The notes below the pieces were generated by a model, which made no database searches, was not told the DNA's origin, and saw nothing but the letters and a program-made list of their open reading frames with translations. The position numbers and the translations under genes were made by a program. A DNA stretch of 64,000 nucleotides, taken from assembly GCF_964019385.1 (NCBI RefSeq), contig NC_088654.1:18152287-18216286 (forward strand), given 5' to 3'. This document shows, one piece after another, positions 1-13,200 of the stretch; the stretch's first letter is position 1, and each line of letters opens with the position of its first letter. The stretch is from Sycon ciliatum (taxonomy: Eukaryota; Porifera; Calcarea; Leucosolenida; Sycettidae).

Positions 1-1466
1 GTGCTATTCTGGGCACCCTGAGAATTGTGCGGTCGGTGACTGGTCATGGATGGGAGAGTGGCATGGTCGGAACGGTCGGTTGACCTTATGTTAGCCTGCC
101 CGTAATGTCTCGTTGTGTCTCAGTCTGTGTGTTTTATGATTGTGGTGCATCATGTGCTGTGTGACGAGCCGAGAGGCGTGAATTTCTGCCATATGCCCCC
201 AGTCATGTATTGTCTTTCTCTGCATATGCCATTTTATCTCGTCTGAGTTTGTCTTGCTTGGAGTGTCCCATGTGCAGCATGCTTGGTGTTTACTACTTGA
301 GTAGTTCTGTTATACATGACTGTGATTTTATGTGAGTATCGAAGTTGGTATAGTTGAATTTTTCTCTCATGAAGTTTATCAAAATTTGGTTCAGGATTTT
401 CTTTTATCTTCATTGATTGGTGCTCCACCCTTGGGTCATATGGATCCCGGTGCTGTGCTTCATGCCTCCTTTCAAGCTTTCTTTTTCTGCTTTGGGAGTG
501 AATAAAGTCGTCATAATAATAATAATAATAGCAAAACATTGAACGTTTCAAGGGGAAAGATTATTCTTAGCACTCATACGTGGACTATTACCAAACAACT
601 GGAGGGACAACACATTTTCCTTGTGAACACGCAAATCAGGGGACGACTTACGAATGCACAATGCCTCTAAAAAGCCAAGTGTGACTCACTGTTAGCCGAT
701 TTTTGGAGGCGATAAAGAACAAGCAAGCAGATTATTTCCACAACATACGGACAATTTTAGAACTGATAAAACCTGGGCATCATAGACCCAAAAAGCGACT
801 GAACATCGTACGGCAAAGCGTTTGCTGGTGTACAATACAATAATACAGTGTTTTACCAGCAACAGCTTTCATGAACACGATGGACCGAAGGGGCACACTA
901 CCATTATGCCACCGTTGTCTGATCCGGACCGTGTTACCGTTTTCACCACCATAACGCAGAGCCATATACATGTATACAGCCTGACAGACAATAGCCATTA
1001 TCCTCCTAATAACATTGGATCCAATGGGTGTAACACTTAAAGAGGATGGTGAGGAAAAGTAGAGATAAGAAAAGAAAGGAAGAAAGTGGAAAACTCGGAT
1101 GTTGAGCCAATAGTCTGTATTAACAGCAAGAAGACCTGTATCGTTCCCTTTTGTTGGACTGTTAGTTATAACTCGTAACATATGTCCTTTTTTCTTTCTT
1201 AAAAAATAAAGTGAAGGTTGGTTTTATTAAACAGATATCAATCTAGTGAGTATGACGTCGACTCAATGAACAAAGCGGCTAAATCAAACTGAATTGCACC
1301 AATAGCACTAGCAGTCAGTGCTATACTAGCGCTTATTATACTAGAGATGGAAAAGCCAGTAGAGCAGATGGTGGTATTTTAAAGGCCATAAAATTTGAGC
1401 TAAAACTGTTATTTCGTAAGCTCCAAAATCCCGTTATTATCGTATTCATGGGCTGTCAATACTTAC
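1..1466. other. non-coding stretch at left edge
   Basis: No supported gene is seen. A 133-codon open frame on the minus strand (780-1181) lacks recognisable domain signatures and was not called. A short (TAA)n tract lies near 513-530. The minus-strand LRR gene that starts at 4816 may continue through this stretch and off the window, but no further 72-nt LRR exon or LRRCT exon was found here. Confidence 0.5.
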
Positions 1467-4400
1467 AGATCCTGTAGACTGGACAGGTTTTGAAATATTC
1501 CCCGTGGAAGCGAAGTCAGAGAGTTACGACTCAGCTCTCTGCAACCAAGAATAGCATACATAGTATAAATAGCTTTAGCATGTGGATAGCCTTTCAATTC
1601 GTTGTAGCAAATTAATAACCTGACGTGATGGAGTGGAATGTACACAACAAACACTGTGTACGCTCCTGTGGGACTACATCATGTATGTCAGTTTGAAGAC
1701 TATCAACTTATCAAGTATCATATTGGCGCGGAGTGAGTGGCTTGCTGGAGGCTATGATGGAAAAGATAGTGAGGCGATGCCGTGTTGATTCAACACATAC
1801 ATGTACCTGTTTTTATGGAGCCATTTTGAGACGAGTTCTGAACGTTTGTTCAGCAATGATATGGATCCTAGAGCGCATTGCTTCGCAATATTGGTGTAGG
1901 TTCATGTGGGATCTTTCACCTTGCACTGGATCTGATATTGCCTTAGGTTTCAAACACGTTTGCCAAATATTTCTTTTCGGTTCGAGTATATTTCCTGTTT
2001 CGCTGTGGGTATGTGATTGGTGTGTTGTGTTTTGCCACAGTTCCATGTGATTTTCCATACTGCGCAGATTTGAATGGGGATTTCCCACCATCCTGGCAAT
2101 TCTGCGACGTGGAACATTCCAAAATAGCACACGGAATCGCGGCAGTTTGCAAAGAAGTGAAGTTGATACGGATATCAGACGACTTTCGTAGGAATCTTGA
2201 CATTGCAACCAAGACGTTGGGTTGAGGCACTGTTTCTTTGACACTCGTGATACCGAGTGCTGGCCTAGTGTATTCCACTGGAGAAGATCTTTCCAGCAAG
2301 CCCAAGTTAGCCGAATTTGTTCAAAGGAGACTAATGCCAAGAGTCATGTCGTCACATGACCCGGAGAAATGTGAAATCTGAGATGACTTGAAAAAGCACA
2401 TTAACTACTAAAAGACAAGTTTTCAATTCTGGTGAAGAAATACTCACAAACTCGTCAGATTGGATAGATTTGCAAATATTCCCTGCGGCAGTGATGTCAG
2501 AGAATTGCCATCCAGCCGTCTGTGAGCATGAAACACATCCAGCGTATAGCAAAAGAAGAAGTACGTCTATGGGAGGTTTTTCTCGCCCTTGAGGTGATCC
2601 GTGACCATGCTGTGCTAAGCCATGGTCTTCTGTGTACAGTCATTCCTCCGTCATAACCCACATTCTTTGTTCCTATGAGGTTCAATTTTAGCTACTTGAA
2701 AAGTAGGAAAAGTATGAGTGCGGCAGATTATCACCACACAACATGACAATTTGTTCAAGGGCTTTAAAAGATTGTGTGTTTCCAGAATCGATTTTCAAGC
2801 TCCGATCATCAGTGGAAATGCGGAGCTAAAGTGATCAAGCGAAAAACAATGGTTAAAATCCAAGTAAATGTGACAAATGACGCGTAAGTATTACAAAAAG
2901 TGAGGCCTAAGAAAAAGATAAGTGTGACAAATGGGCATGAAAAGTGCAGAAACAACACATGAACACATGGGGTGTAGACTCACGAGAACAACCTATTAAA
3001 GTGCTACAACATGTTCTTTTTGCTTACAAAGATCAGGCTTATGCGTACGAACACAAACAGCTTCAAGGACCTTCAACTGCGGGGCATAACGGGCACGACA
3101 CAGTACAGAGAAGTACACCCAAACAATCGGGACGAGATAACAAATGCAAGTACACAGCTGACTTCTTACGAACTCCACCCTCATCATCTCCATCACCTTC
3201 CCTGCCACCTGACTCCCCATCGTCCGTTTTATCGCCATCACCACCAGCCGTCTCATCGTCATCCCCCTCGTGGTCATCCGCGTGCCACTGTCTGTAGCTT
3301 ATCAGAGTCTCCAAATTGTGTTTCGTTTAGCGTCTGGCTTCTGTTTCCCTCGCTGCTCCGCGTGGGCCTTGGCCATTTCCTGAATATATCTCCGTTGCGT
3401 AACTCACAGTCGACCTCCACGGTCTCTGGACCAACGCCTCAAGCGCTACAGTGTGCTGCGGTGCCCGCACAACCGGATACTGTGTCAAAGAGGTGAGTTC
3501 AATTCCGGTGATTGGCGATACTGTCGGTACTGTCGTTGTTGCTGACAACGATTCTGGAAACACACAACCTTACACACAATCCTTGCCGGGCTTGAACAAA
3601 TTGTCATGTTGCGTGGTGATGTCTGCGGCATTCAAACTTTTCATAGCTATTCTTAAACTTTTATCTCCACGACGGTGACGTAGATTATTTGCTATGAGGT
3701 TTGGATTGCTTTCATCTTGAGCGCGCGTACCTACCCCTCTAAGACGCTATTTATGGGACAAGAACCTGCCAGCCTGGGAGGTTGTTGTTTAGCGCACCCA
3801 TGACGTGACATAGTCAAATGTCTGGCCGTCAAAATGTTAATATCAAGGATCAGCATGGTGCCAAATATTGCGCATTCTATCCGAACAATAATATCTTGGC
3901 AAGGCCCCACAATTTTTCCCGCAAATCACCGCCGCTGGGATGATGACTACACGATAGCTCAGGGGCTATTCTTTTTGGCTTCCCATCTTTCCCATTATTT
4001 TTACCTCCATAAAACTTATGAATACTTTCCAGTGGGGCACAGCTGTGACTTGCGATGTCAAATATGACATAATAAAATACAATACAGCATGGCGTGGTGT
4101 GCATGATATACATGACGGACAAAGAATAACTACTCAGTCAACTTTGCGTATAACGACACTCGGCGGGGCATCAGAAAAGTGTCCTTATTCGCGAAGTGTC
4201 GTTATACCCGAAGTCTCACTATAATTATGTATTACCAAGAGTAGATAAACTGTTCATCTACTCTTGGCATTACAGTTAGATGGGACTTTGCTCTGGGCAT
4301 GCACATTCTGTCGTTATTCGCAAATTGTCGTTATGTCCACAGTCGTTACTAGCCAAGTTGACTGTATAGGTTTTCACATGTGTCTCGATGGTATACAGTC

Positions 4401-4816
4401 AACTTCGATTATAACGACACTCGGCGGGGCATCAAGAAAAGTGTCCTTATTCGCGAAGTGTCGTTATACCCGAAGTCTCATTACAACTATGTATCACAGT
4501 TGGATGGGACTTCGCTCTGGGTATGGGAATTCTGTCGTTATTCGCGAATTGTCGATATATCCGCAGTCGTTATTAGCAAAGTTGACTGTAACAAGTACAG
4601 ATACCCAACGTAGATCCCCCACAGGCACCATTATTGTGATACTTACAGCGATTTTGTGTGGGCAGGAAATGATATCGGCAGACTAGAGCACGTCACTAAC
4701 CCAGTCGCCGTCTCGCACGTGCACACTGGAGTTGGACATTGAGAGTTGGCCCAACAAGAAGAGACAATCAGCAAAAACAGCAGAATATTGTACATCTCCC
4801 GCCGCCCGATAGCCAT
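1467..4816 (-). CDS. Secreted or membrane LRR protein, 5' three exons (partial)
   Basis: Three minus-strand exons join in one frame. Exon 1 (4647-4816, 170 nt) starts at an ATG preceded by an in-frame stop. It encodes a hydrophobic signal peptide (about residues 10-24, ILLFLLIVSSCWA) followed by a cysteine cluster of LRRNT type (CPTPVCTC, then VTCSSLP). It ends at a GTAAGT donor in phase 2. Exons 2448-2519 and 1467-1538 are each exactly 72 nt, flanked by CAG acceptors and GTGAGT or GTAAGT donors in the same phase. Each encodes one 24-residue extracellular-type LRR (LxxNSLTSLPxGIFxNLSxL). One-repeat-per-72-nt-exon architecture is typical of LGR/Slit-like LRR genes. The joined protein would be exported and may bind ligands or other cells. 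Later repeats, the C-terminal cap and any membrane segment are not in view, so the exact family cannot be named. Confidence 0.8.
3928..3975 (+). repeat. 5' fragment of tRNA-derived SINE
   Basis: This stretch repeats the head of the SINE at 62170 (GGGATGATGACTAC, then TAGCTCAG, a box A-like motif), followed by a degenerate pyrimidine-rich tail. It lacks the box B part, so it is a deleted copy. Confidence 0.5.
4134..4364. mobile_element. MITE with TIR CAGTCAACTT, copy 1
   Basis: Inverted termini CAGTCAACTTTGCGTATAAC and ...GCCAAGTTGACTG enclose about 230 bp with internal short palindromes (TCGTTAT / ATAACGA). A TA dinucleotide follows the right end, as expected for Tc1/mariner/pogo-type MITEs. 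It has no coding capacity. Confidence 0.7.
4396..4588. mobile_element. MITE with TIR CAGTCAACTT, copy 2
   Basis: A second, better preserved copy of the preceding element lies only 31 bp away in the same orientation. Its termini are CAGTCAACTTCGATTATAAC and ...GCAAAGTTGACTG, with TA on both sides. Its right end lies 58 bp from the splice donor of the LRR gene's first exon, inside the first intron. Confidence 0.75.
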
Positions 4817-6614
4817 TCTTAGCGCTTGCTAAACTTCCGTGCGTGGCAAAATGAATAACTGTCGCCAGCTTGATAGACTATAGTACTTTTCCCAGTTCAA
4901 CTCTTTCCGTATATCCACTCTAAAGGTAGAATGTGTTACAGACCGATGCAGGACACTATGTTGGCTTACACAGCCAATTTAGTTGTTTGGTTTGCTTTTT
5001 GTGCGGACTCCTGCTACACTCGTATACATGTACATGACATACGCCACCTTCAGACCACTTTCTAATCTATGCTCATACATACATACATACATACATACAT
5101 ACATACATACATACATACATACATACATACATACATACATACATACACATACTTGTACTTGTACTTGTACTTGCTCACTGCCAAAACTGGTCACCTGGGT
5201 CTCCCCGGGAGAGGGGAGAGAGACTCAAAAGGTACACACACATACACATACACACACACACACATCTATCACAGCCCATATAACGTTGTGCACCCCCTAA
5301 CACCTCGCTTGCCTCCACTAGTAGCATATTAGGATAGCTTCCTCCATTTCTAATGCTGCCATTGTTGTCTATTGTGGCTGCCATCAGGTAATGACTGCTG
5401 GGGAACTCATGAACCCCTCCGCCGGTACAGTCAGTAGACGCCATCTGATAATATCGCATCCATCCTTCTGCTACCTTGTTCCCAACGTTGACTTGATTCG
5501 ATACAAGCCTGAGTCTCTGACTACATGTACATGTGCATAATATACATGTATGCATATTGTATGAATATTGTGGGTCAGTACGTTACATGGACGCCTGGCC
5601 TGGATTGCTCCAGTCCAGTGTTTGTACGATTTTTACATGTATGGACATACCGGTAAAGGAGCCATTAGCTTACCAGAAGCAAAGTTGCTGATGATAATAA
5701 TGATGACACCGCCATCATAAGTTACCAATTGCCACAACAATCACCACTGGTGGTACTGAAATACTTCAAAATTATCATCATCGTTATCATGAACATCATT
5801 ATGAACATCATCATGCATGCTGCAGTCTGACATTGTCAGGTACAGTGGACATTACGTCACTCCTCAGTGCGCTTTTTTTTCCTTTCTGTGAGAGTGCATG
5901 GTACTGTGGCATTGTCATTCTATGCCAGTACGCGCTTCATTGTATCCTGTGGCATTTGAGTAGGGTTCCAAGGTCAAACGCACTGGCCAGACTGACCATG
6001 CAACCAGGAGGTGCTGGGTGCTGTATGGAAATATGTCAATGTACGCACCGATCAGCCCGGAGACACCAGCTAGATTTGTTTTTCAAAACAACAAGTAACT
6101 CCGAAGCTCAAAAGAAGTGCACTAATGTCTGCAGCAGGCTTCACTTGTAAAGCTAATCACACCAAGAGCATGTGCATTAACATGTAGCACGAAATACTCG
6201 GTTTTTTGTTTGTTTTGTTTTTACGAGAAACCATGAACCTCGAGAGCAGAATACTGTATGATAGAGGTGGCTGCAGTCGCGGCTGTGGTGGTGGAACTGG
6301 AGCATCTCGGCCGACCTGAGGTCTCGGCTTCAGTGTACCAAAAGGTGGGGAGGAGTACATGTAGACACAGGGGTCGGGGAGCGGGGGGGGGGGGGGGGGG
6401 GGGGGAGTGTGTACAGGGTGAAAAATGGAAGGATGATACAAGTATAATTATGTACCAGAGCAAAATAGGGGAGCCAGGGTGCAATATTGGAGACGATTGC
6501 AGTCCTGGATCGTCGCGTGGGGGAACGGCCCTAATACGCCACACACTACTCGGCGCTCGTGAGCGTTAGGCACGCCAAGCTACTGGAGGTTCTGAATCAT
6601 TGGGTTTGACGCAG

Positions 6615-6645
<31 letters not shown>

Positions 6646-6812
6646 GCCCTCTCCGCTTCGTAGCTTCATAGGCTTTCTGAAATCTAATGTGCAGTAATGT
6701 CCAGATAGCATCGAGTTTGAACTTGTCCCACAAAAAAACAAAGGTTTGGGGCTCTGGACGTCACGCTCTCTGGCTTCCCGCTTTGCACACTATACGAAAG
6801 CAGTGTTTACAC
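4817..6812. other. non-coding, microsatellite-bearing stretch
   Basis: No supported gene. It holds a (CATA)n tract at 5074-5149, a short (CA)n near 5235-5265, a TCATCA-rich stretch near 5770-5815 and a run of about 28 G at 6380-6406. Open frames crossing these tracts are repeat artefacts. Confidence 0.6.
5074..5149. repeat. (CATA)n microsatellite
   Basis: About 18 uninterrupted CATA units are followed by a short (CTTGTA)n tract. Confidence 0.95.
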
Positions 6813-6897
6813 TACCAATCAGACTCATTCAGAGTGCGATGTCCTGCGGGGAGATGTCCTATCTAGGACATCGCACTCTGAATGAGTCTGATTGGTA
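6813..6897. repeat. Perfect 33-bp inverted repeat (hairpin)
   Basis: Arms 6813-6845 and 6865-6897 are exact reverse complements of 33 bp, separated by a 19-bp loop. The terminal TA on each side suggests a very small MITE or foldback relic. Confidence 0.85.
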
Positions 6898-7899
6898 ACC
6901 TGTCCAAGAGTTGTCATGGAAGCGTCGGTCGCGCACACGCGATGAAAAGAAGTGCTGCGTGAGCATTTCTGAATGTACATGTATGTGGAGGATGCACAAA
7001 TTGCTTCGCCAATCCTCTTGTGCACTTGCAATTTTCAATGCGACCAAAACGATTCGCTTGCCAGTTCCTTTGTCCAGGCGTACTCCACAACGAGGAAAAT
7101 AAAATTCGTGAAGGCAAGAGGCAAGAGACTCGCTTGAGGCAAGCCGCCAGGAGAACGACAACTAATTACTTTTGAGACGAAAGGCCTTCGTTGCGTTTGT
7201 TTTGAGCGCGACGTGTTCTGTTGTTCATCTATTCTTCCTCGGACGCGACACAAAGTTTTGAGTCACGTGTCACGATTACTATGGGAACAGCATAGTATGT
7301 ATGATGGGGCATGCTGGGTTCCGTGATGTCCAATCTACATGTGTAGGACATCACCAGGACTGGTACATAATCATTCATCATGCGCTATAGCCTGGCTGTG
7401 GTGATGACGTAACAGCAATGGTTTCTACTAGTACATGATGTACTCTTGAGTTGAAACCGTTACCGTTGACGTCATTGCAGCACACACTGTACATTGTATG
7501 CTGTAGAATACAGTGTACAGTGTATGCTGGTAGCAATCTGCAACAGTCACTAGTAATCTATACTACTACAGTGCATGGATTGCCATTTTTCTGATGCAGA
7601 ATTCAACCATTATCAGTGCTAAAATTAAAGCAGAATGCGAGCACATTGAAAAGCGGAATCCATCAAATTCTTGAGCATTATCCTCCGGGGCCAGGGGCCT
7701 ACGTGCAGCCCGGGTTGTGCCAGAACAACCAACACAGACGGCCGTTCGTTATGCACCGTTTGCAATTGCGGTCAGCAATTCAACAGTCCTGCTATTGCCC
7801 TTGCCGACTCCGAACCTGCTCGACGCCCCCCCCCCCCTCCCCATGGGATCTGCATAGGCAGATAATGGCAGCGTATCCAAGGTCAAGGTGTACGATATG

Positions 7900-8045
7900 T
7901 GCGTGTGTGTGTGTGTGTGTTTGGGTGTGCATGTGCGTGTGTGTGTGCGTGTGTGTGTGTGTGCGTGTGTGTGCATATGTGTCTGTACATATGTGTGCAC
8001 GTGTGTGTGTGTGTGTGCATATGTGTGCGCGTGTGGGTGTGTATG
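7900..8045. repeat. (TG)n-rich microsatellite
   Basis: Interrupted TG/GTGC repeat. It keeps several frames open and generates Cys/Val or His/Thr-rich false ORFs on both strands. Confidence 0.95.
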
Positions 8046-8697
8046 CATGCCTGAAGGCTATAATTATTTATCATTCAGCACCTGTCCAGCAGCGGATGAC
8101 CGTCACTGGGCAGTGCTACATGTACCAGTGAACTGTGTCAGCCCATGACTATGAGTCTATGTCACGTGACTAGAGGTCCATGTAAAGTACAACTACAACC
8201 ACTCGCGTAGGAGACCATGTGACTCTAGAGACCTCTCATCAGTGACAAAAGGACAATTCGGAAGGAGTGTGGCTTCCTGTACAGCCCCAATACGCATCAG
8301 TGCGGGTTGAGTTGGTTGACCAACTCACTGGCCGGTGGGCCAGCCCAGTCAATAATTTAACGCCAACACGACTTGCATTACAACTCATTGCACATCTGCG
8401 AATCTAACGGCGCAGCCTGGCCAGCCACGGGCATCCAGTGTGCTCTGGACCTGGTGTGCCAGTGGCCAGGCAAAGCTGTATACCTTGTAAACGTACAAGG
8501 ATTCTCAGTACATGTATTGTGTTATACATTCTCCAGTCTCCAGGCTTGCCAACAAGCAGGCTAGCCAGCCGAATGCCAGAACTCAGTACAGTATGCACAC
8601 AAACAGAAACCTCCTAGTGTATTCAAGATACATGAATGTGCTAACGCTGTCAGATGGTATAATTGTCTGTTAGAGACAGGAGACATCCTGCCTGTAC

Positions 8698-8960
8698 ACC
8701 CCCCCCCCCCCCCCCTATCTCCTCTAGACCAACTCAGGCTAGGGCTCTACATACAACAAGGGACAAGTATACATGTAGCAATACCCAGTGGCAGTCATCA
8801 GCTGCTTGACTCTACCTCCCCCCACCCCCCCCCCCCCCCACACACACACTACTCGTCCCCCCCCCCCCCCCCCACACACACACACTACTCGTCCCCCCCC
8901 CCCCCACACACACACACGCTCACACACTGCTCTACCCCCCCCCCCCCTAATATCATCGTT
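8698..8960. repeat. poly-C and (CA)n cluster
   Basis: Several runs of 10-17 C alternate with short CACACA stretches. Similar clusters occur at 26284-26440 and 34329-34437 in the corresponding flanks of NLR B and C, so the cluster is part of the duplicated unit. Confidence 0.9.
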
Positions 8961-10146
8961 CAGAACACCCCCCCCTCCCCGTCCCCCATACCCAATACAT
9001 GCACACCCCTGAACATTATCGTGACTCAGCATCAGACAATAATCGGCATACTGGACCTACGACCGGTTTGATATCCGGGGACGGAGGGGGGAGGGGTGGG
9101 GAGGTAGAACAATCCAAATACCCGAGACCGGGAAAGAGACATGCATGACTGTTATGGTAAGTGTTAACTATAGATAATGGTACATGTTGATTGACCATAG
9201 CACATGCACATTGCGGGTATCACTGGGAGATGGTTAACAGAATTTCAAAAAACACCTCAACTGAATTATTAAATTGAATTTTTGACCTGGGGTAAGCCGA
9301 TATTGTCAACTACGCCACGATTGCCGGTCATATTATTCATTCATCAAGATGAAATTATTGCAATCTTGCTGATACCATTGAGAGAAGTAGTGTGAAGAGG
9401 AAACAAAAAGGCGGATACAAACACCACGTAGCAAATAGCACTCAAATAAATCTAAATCTCATGAAAACAAGCTGCAAAAGGCAAAATTCAACAACGCGGA
9501 TAATAGTATGCATTCCTCACTAGGTAAATACCATGTTATGCGTGCCTGGAGAAGACAGTCATAATGATAGAGCATGACAATTGTTCTCTCAAGCTGCTCG
9601 GAAACCGGCGGCAACCAAATCAGTTGCTAAAATGTTCACAGCCATCCTCGTACATGGAATTCACACTCACTCACACACGCACACACTGCCCAAGCCTGCC
9701 CTAGGCTGGTACGCTGTGAAAGCCATGTGAAAGCAAGCAAACATGACGTGAGTGTTAAGTCCGCTTTTTAAGAAAGCTTACAGATATCATACCCTTGGTA
9801 GCAACAGAAGCCAGAATAATGTACAAGTACGAATCTAAACGATAAAACTGCTTGACACTTTGCGTGTGAACAAAGAACATCAATGACATGTTCCGATAGC
9901 CGTGGCCGGGCGTATTAATCATGCCAAGACTACTTTGCTAATAGTACAATGAACTCTGCCATTAATACTATGTCCAAAAGACAATGAAAGGCGGTTGTAC
10001 CTCGAAGACAATTCCATACGGTTATCTCTGTGTTCCTATGTATGATGCCTGTGCTGCCTGCACACGGTGACCTGTTCGGAACCAGTTCTCAATACCTACT
10101 TGGCATCAGTTAGACTATCGCTTCACAAGCCCAATGCTGGAATCCG

Positions 10147-10167
10147 CACGCGCACACACGCACACAC

Positions 10168-10241
<74 letters not shown>

Positions 10242-10252
10242 GCGCACACAGG
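10147..10252. repeat. (CA)n microsatellite 3' of NLR A
   Basis: A nearly pure CA tract lies only about 10 bp beyond the stop codon of NLR A. Shorter (CA)n tracts sit at the same place after copy B (27629-27668) and copy C (35718-35765). Confidence 0.95.
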
Positions 10253-10262
10253 TCCTGCTTGC

Positions 10263-13200
10263 TTATGTGTACCTAATGTACAATGATGTGGTCGCTGCTA
10301 CACTGTCAAGTAACTGTACTAGGTGATCATTGACCAGATCTCGATCAGGCATTTCAAGCATCCGTAGCTCTCTAGATCTCCGGACAGCACTGGCAAAATG
10401 TGCAGACGTCTCGTTCACTGACAATCTGAAGTCATTGTCATCAATTCGAAGAACCATGAGGGTAGAGCATGAAGCAAGAATCTCTGCAAGTATGGCAAGA
10501 GACTGAGACGTAAGACCTGTGAACCCGAGAACCAACGAACGCAAATTCCTACACTTCTTGAGGCCCGGAGCAATGATGGACAGGAACATGTCGGACAGAG
10601 AATTTGCGTCCAACTCAAGCCTTTGCAGATAGCCACTATGTACACTGAGAACATGCCTGACTAACGGAGCACTAGATACTGTCAATCCAGCCTGGCACAA
10701 TCCAAAGCCACGAAGGGGTCTGCGGATCAACAGTGGAAAGAGCCACACTAGTCCCTGATCGTCAATGTAGAAGTGGAACATGGGACTAAGTAGTGGTCTG
10801 CAGTATGCTAGTAGAAAAAGAGCAATGAGAACATTGGTTTTGACCACCTGACACTTTGAACCACCAATGCGGATCGTAATCAGAGCAGAACACTGAGCTA
10901 GGGATGGAACTAACCGAGCATAACCTGACGATGATAGATCAAGGCCAGCTGCATGGAATTTCCCCAAACTGGCATTGTTTGCTCTGATTGTGTTGATTAG
11001 AGGGGTGGTTTGATGATCAGTAATGGGATTATAAGATATATCAAGCGAACGCAATCGTTGACAATGGCGAAGACCAGGTAATAGCTGCTCATAGTTCTCA
11101 TCATTGATCTGGCAATTCTGCACAGCGATATAATCAATGTGTTTGTTATGATGCTCCAAAACAGATGAGAGGAGGTGACAATCTGTTACAGTAAGAATAA
11201 TATTGTAGAAATCGAAGCCGAAATGTTCCAGAGCTTCTCCCAGACTGGGGGATGGCGAGAAGATACATGCTCCCTCTACTGTTTCTGTGTCGGTGCTGGG
11301 TGCACTGGGCTGGGCATAGACGCGGCAAGCAAGCAGTAACAACCGACGGTGAACTAGCGTGAAATGTTCCCTGGTACCATCTCTGGAGCTCAAGACAACC
11401 GTACCCTGAGTCTGCAGTACTGATCGATCACCACTAGAGTCAGTGTAAGAAGAAGTGTTGCTGGCTGTGGAGGGAGGTGAATTCGATGTATTTGTAGAAC
11501 AGTAAACGGGAGAAGCCAAAGGCTCTGAACATTTTGATTGGACGTACTCAAGAACAGCTCGCGATGCTGGCGGATGAAACTTGTTCAAGGCACCAGCGAG
11601 CATCTTTACGCTGGCACGTGGAACCTTGCGCCGCCAAAGCTGCAACAGTGCTCGCACATAGTCTAGAAGACACGAGCTAAAGGCGTTGGGGAGGGCATCA
11701 TCCATGGCCTGAGTGACAGTCTCACCAGTGGGCAGTAGATCAGTGAGAAGACACCTGGCCAGTGTATCAACTGAACCTTGGTCAAGGTGATCACACAACA
11801 CCTCGGCTACATCCACAAGATCATCCTCAGAGGAGCGAAGGAAGTGAATCACGTCGCGACCAGCCGACAGTTTCTCTATGTCGTCCTCCATGGGTACGGG
11901 CTGCGTGAGGATAGCGGCAATCAAGGCTTCTTTGACGTCAGGTGCAAGTTGTGAAGCGAGCAAGCACCAAAACGTGCTCAAGTGTCCAGTCAGTGCTCCC
12001 ACCTGCCTGACCAGGAACTCAATGTCACCAGCATTGGGACTGCTACATGCAATGTAATGAGAAGCAAGACATTCCTGAATGGAAAGATGGCTGAACTGCC
12101 ATTGGTTTACGCTAGGATAAGACAGTGGCTCACATGCCACCAGAAGACCCAGTGAACGTGCCTCCCCTGACAGCTGCTGTCCTTCAAGATCAGCATCAGT
12201 GAACAAGATCTTCTTCTCCACTAACATCAGAAATGCAAAATGGCCTAACTCAAGAATCTGCTCTCTCAGAACACGTCCAACGGATGACCAGTCCTTGTGG
12301 ACACTACCCGTGTTTTGTCTAATCACACTCAAGATCAAGGCGGTGAAGATACCGAACAGCGACGATGGAACCGAGCCACAACTACGATACACGTCACACG
12401 TCGACTGCGTGAAAAACGGTGTCTGCATCAAAGCTAACAAACTCGGATCGCCATCGACCTGCTCTAGCAAACACTCGGCCTGCTCGCATGGAAGGACATT
12501 GTTCACGTACTCGCGCACATTCTCCTTGGTGAATCCGAGTACTTCCACACGCCGATCAAACGGACACGACGTCGACAGTTTCATCACCTCCGCTGAGTGG
12601 CGAGACGTGAGAAGAATGCGGACGCCTTTCAGCTTTTCACCGCAGATAATGCCACGAACAAAATCACTACAGTCGTCGAGTACAGTTTCATCGAGTCCGT
12701 CAAACACGATCAAAAGACGATGTGGATTAGCATGGATGAACGCAGCTATTTCCTTTTGTTCCTGTTTATCAACAATGCCATGTTCCTCTAGTCTCAAGAG
12801 GTCAATGATATTGCTGGCGTGTCGAACACTCCTGTCACGCAATACCAATGCACTCACAACATCAAACTCATGCCAGATTACACCTCGTGCCCAGTCCAGT
12901 GGACCTTTCAACAAGAAAACAGTGGTTTTGCCTGCGCCCGCACATGCAACAGCCAACACACGGACTGACTCGTCTTCTGCCATTTCACTCTCGTCAAAAT
13001 CGAACATGCTGGCGAGTTCAACATGTGTCACCCTGTCGGCTACGCGTGAGAAGACATGGCTTAACTTCTGCATGTCGCTTTGCGAACCAAAGAACGTTTG
13101 CTCATTCAACGACGAGAGTTCTTCGCGAGGAACGACAACAAGATTTACATAGATCTTATCTAGAGAATGTTTGTTAGGTTTAGCAGACATACCCCTCCCC

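Larger units (their letters stand above)
6898..10262. other. non-coding 3' flank of NLR copy A
   Basis: No gene is supported. From about 8390 onward it is a diverged relative of the 3' flanks of NLR copies B (25.9-27.7 kb) and C (33.6-35.8 kb): the same order of an anonymous block, a poly-C/CA cluster (8698-8960), a block around 9015-9240 and a (CA)n tract just before the gene. A (TG)n-rich tract occupies 7900-8045. Confidence 0.6.

Noticed and set aside
780..1181. 133-codon minus-strand ORF with hydrophobic stretches
   Set aside because: No recognisable domain. No convincing LRRCT or further LRR pattern to join it to the neighbouring LRR gene.
5069..5332. His/Thr/Tyr-rich ORFs over microsatellites here and at 7616-8148, 10067-10276, 52025-52303, 53007-53432 and 53935-54165
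   Set aside because: Translations of CATA, CA and GA repeats; not genes.
12199..13152. Plus-strand 317-codon ORF (also at 29617-30486 and 37713-38666)
   Set aside because: It is the antisense shadow of the conserved NACHT domain and recurs only because the NLR copies are so alike. It has no domain of its own.
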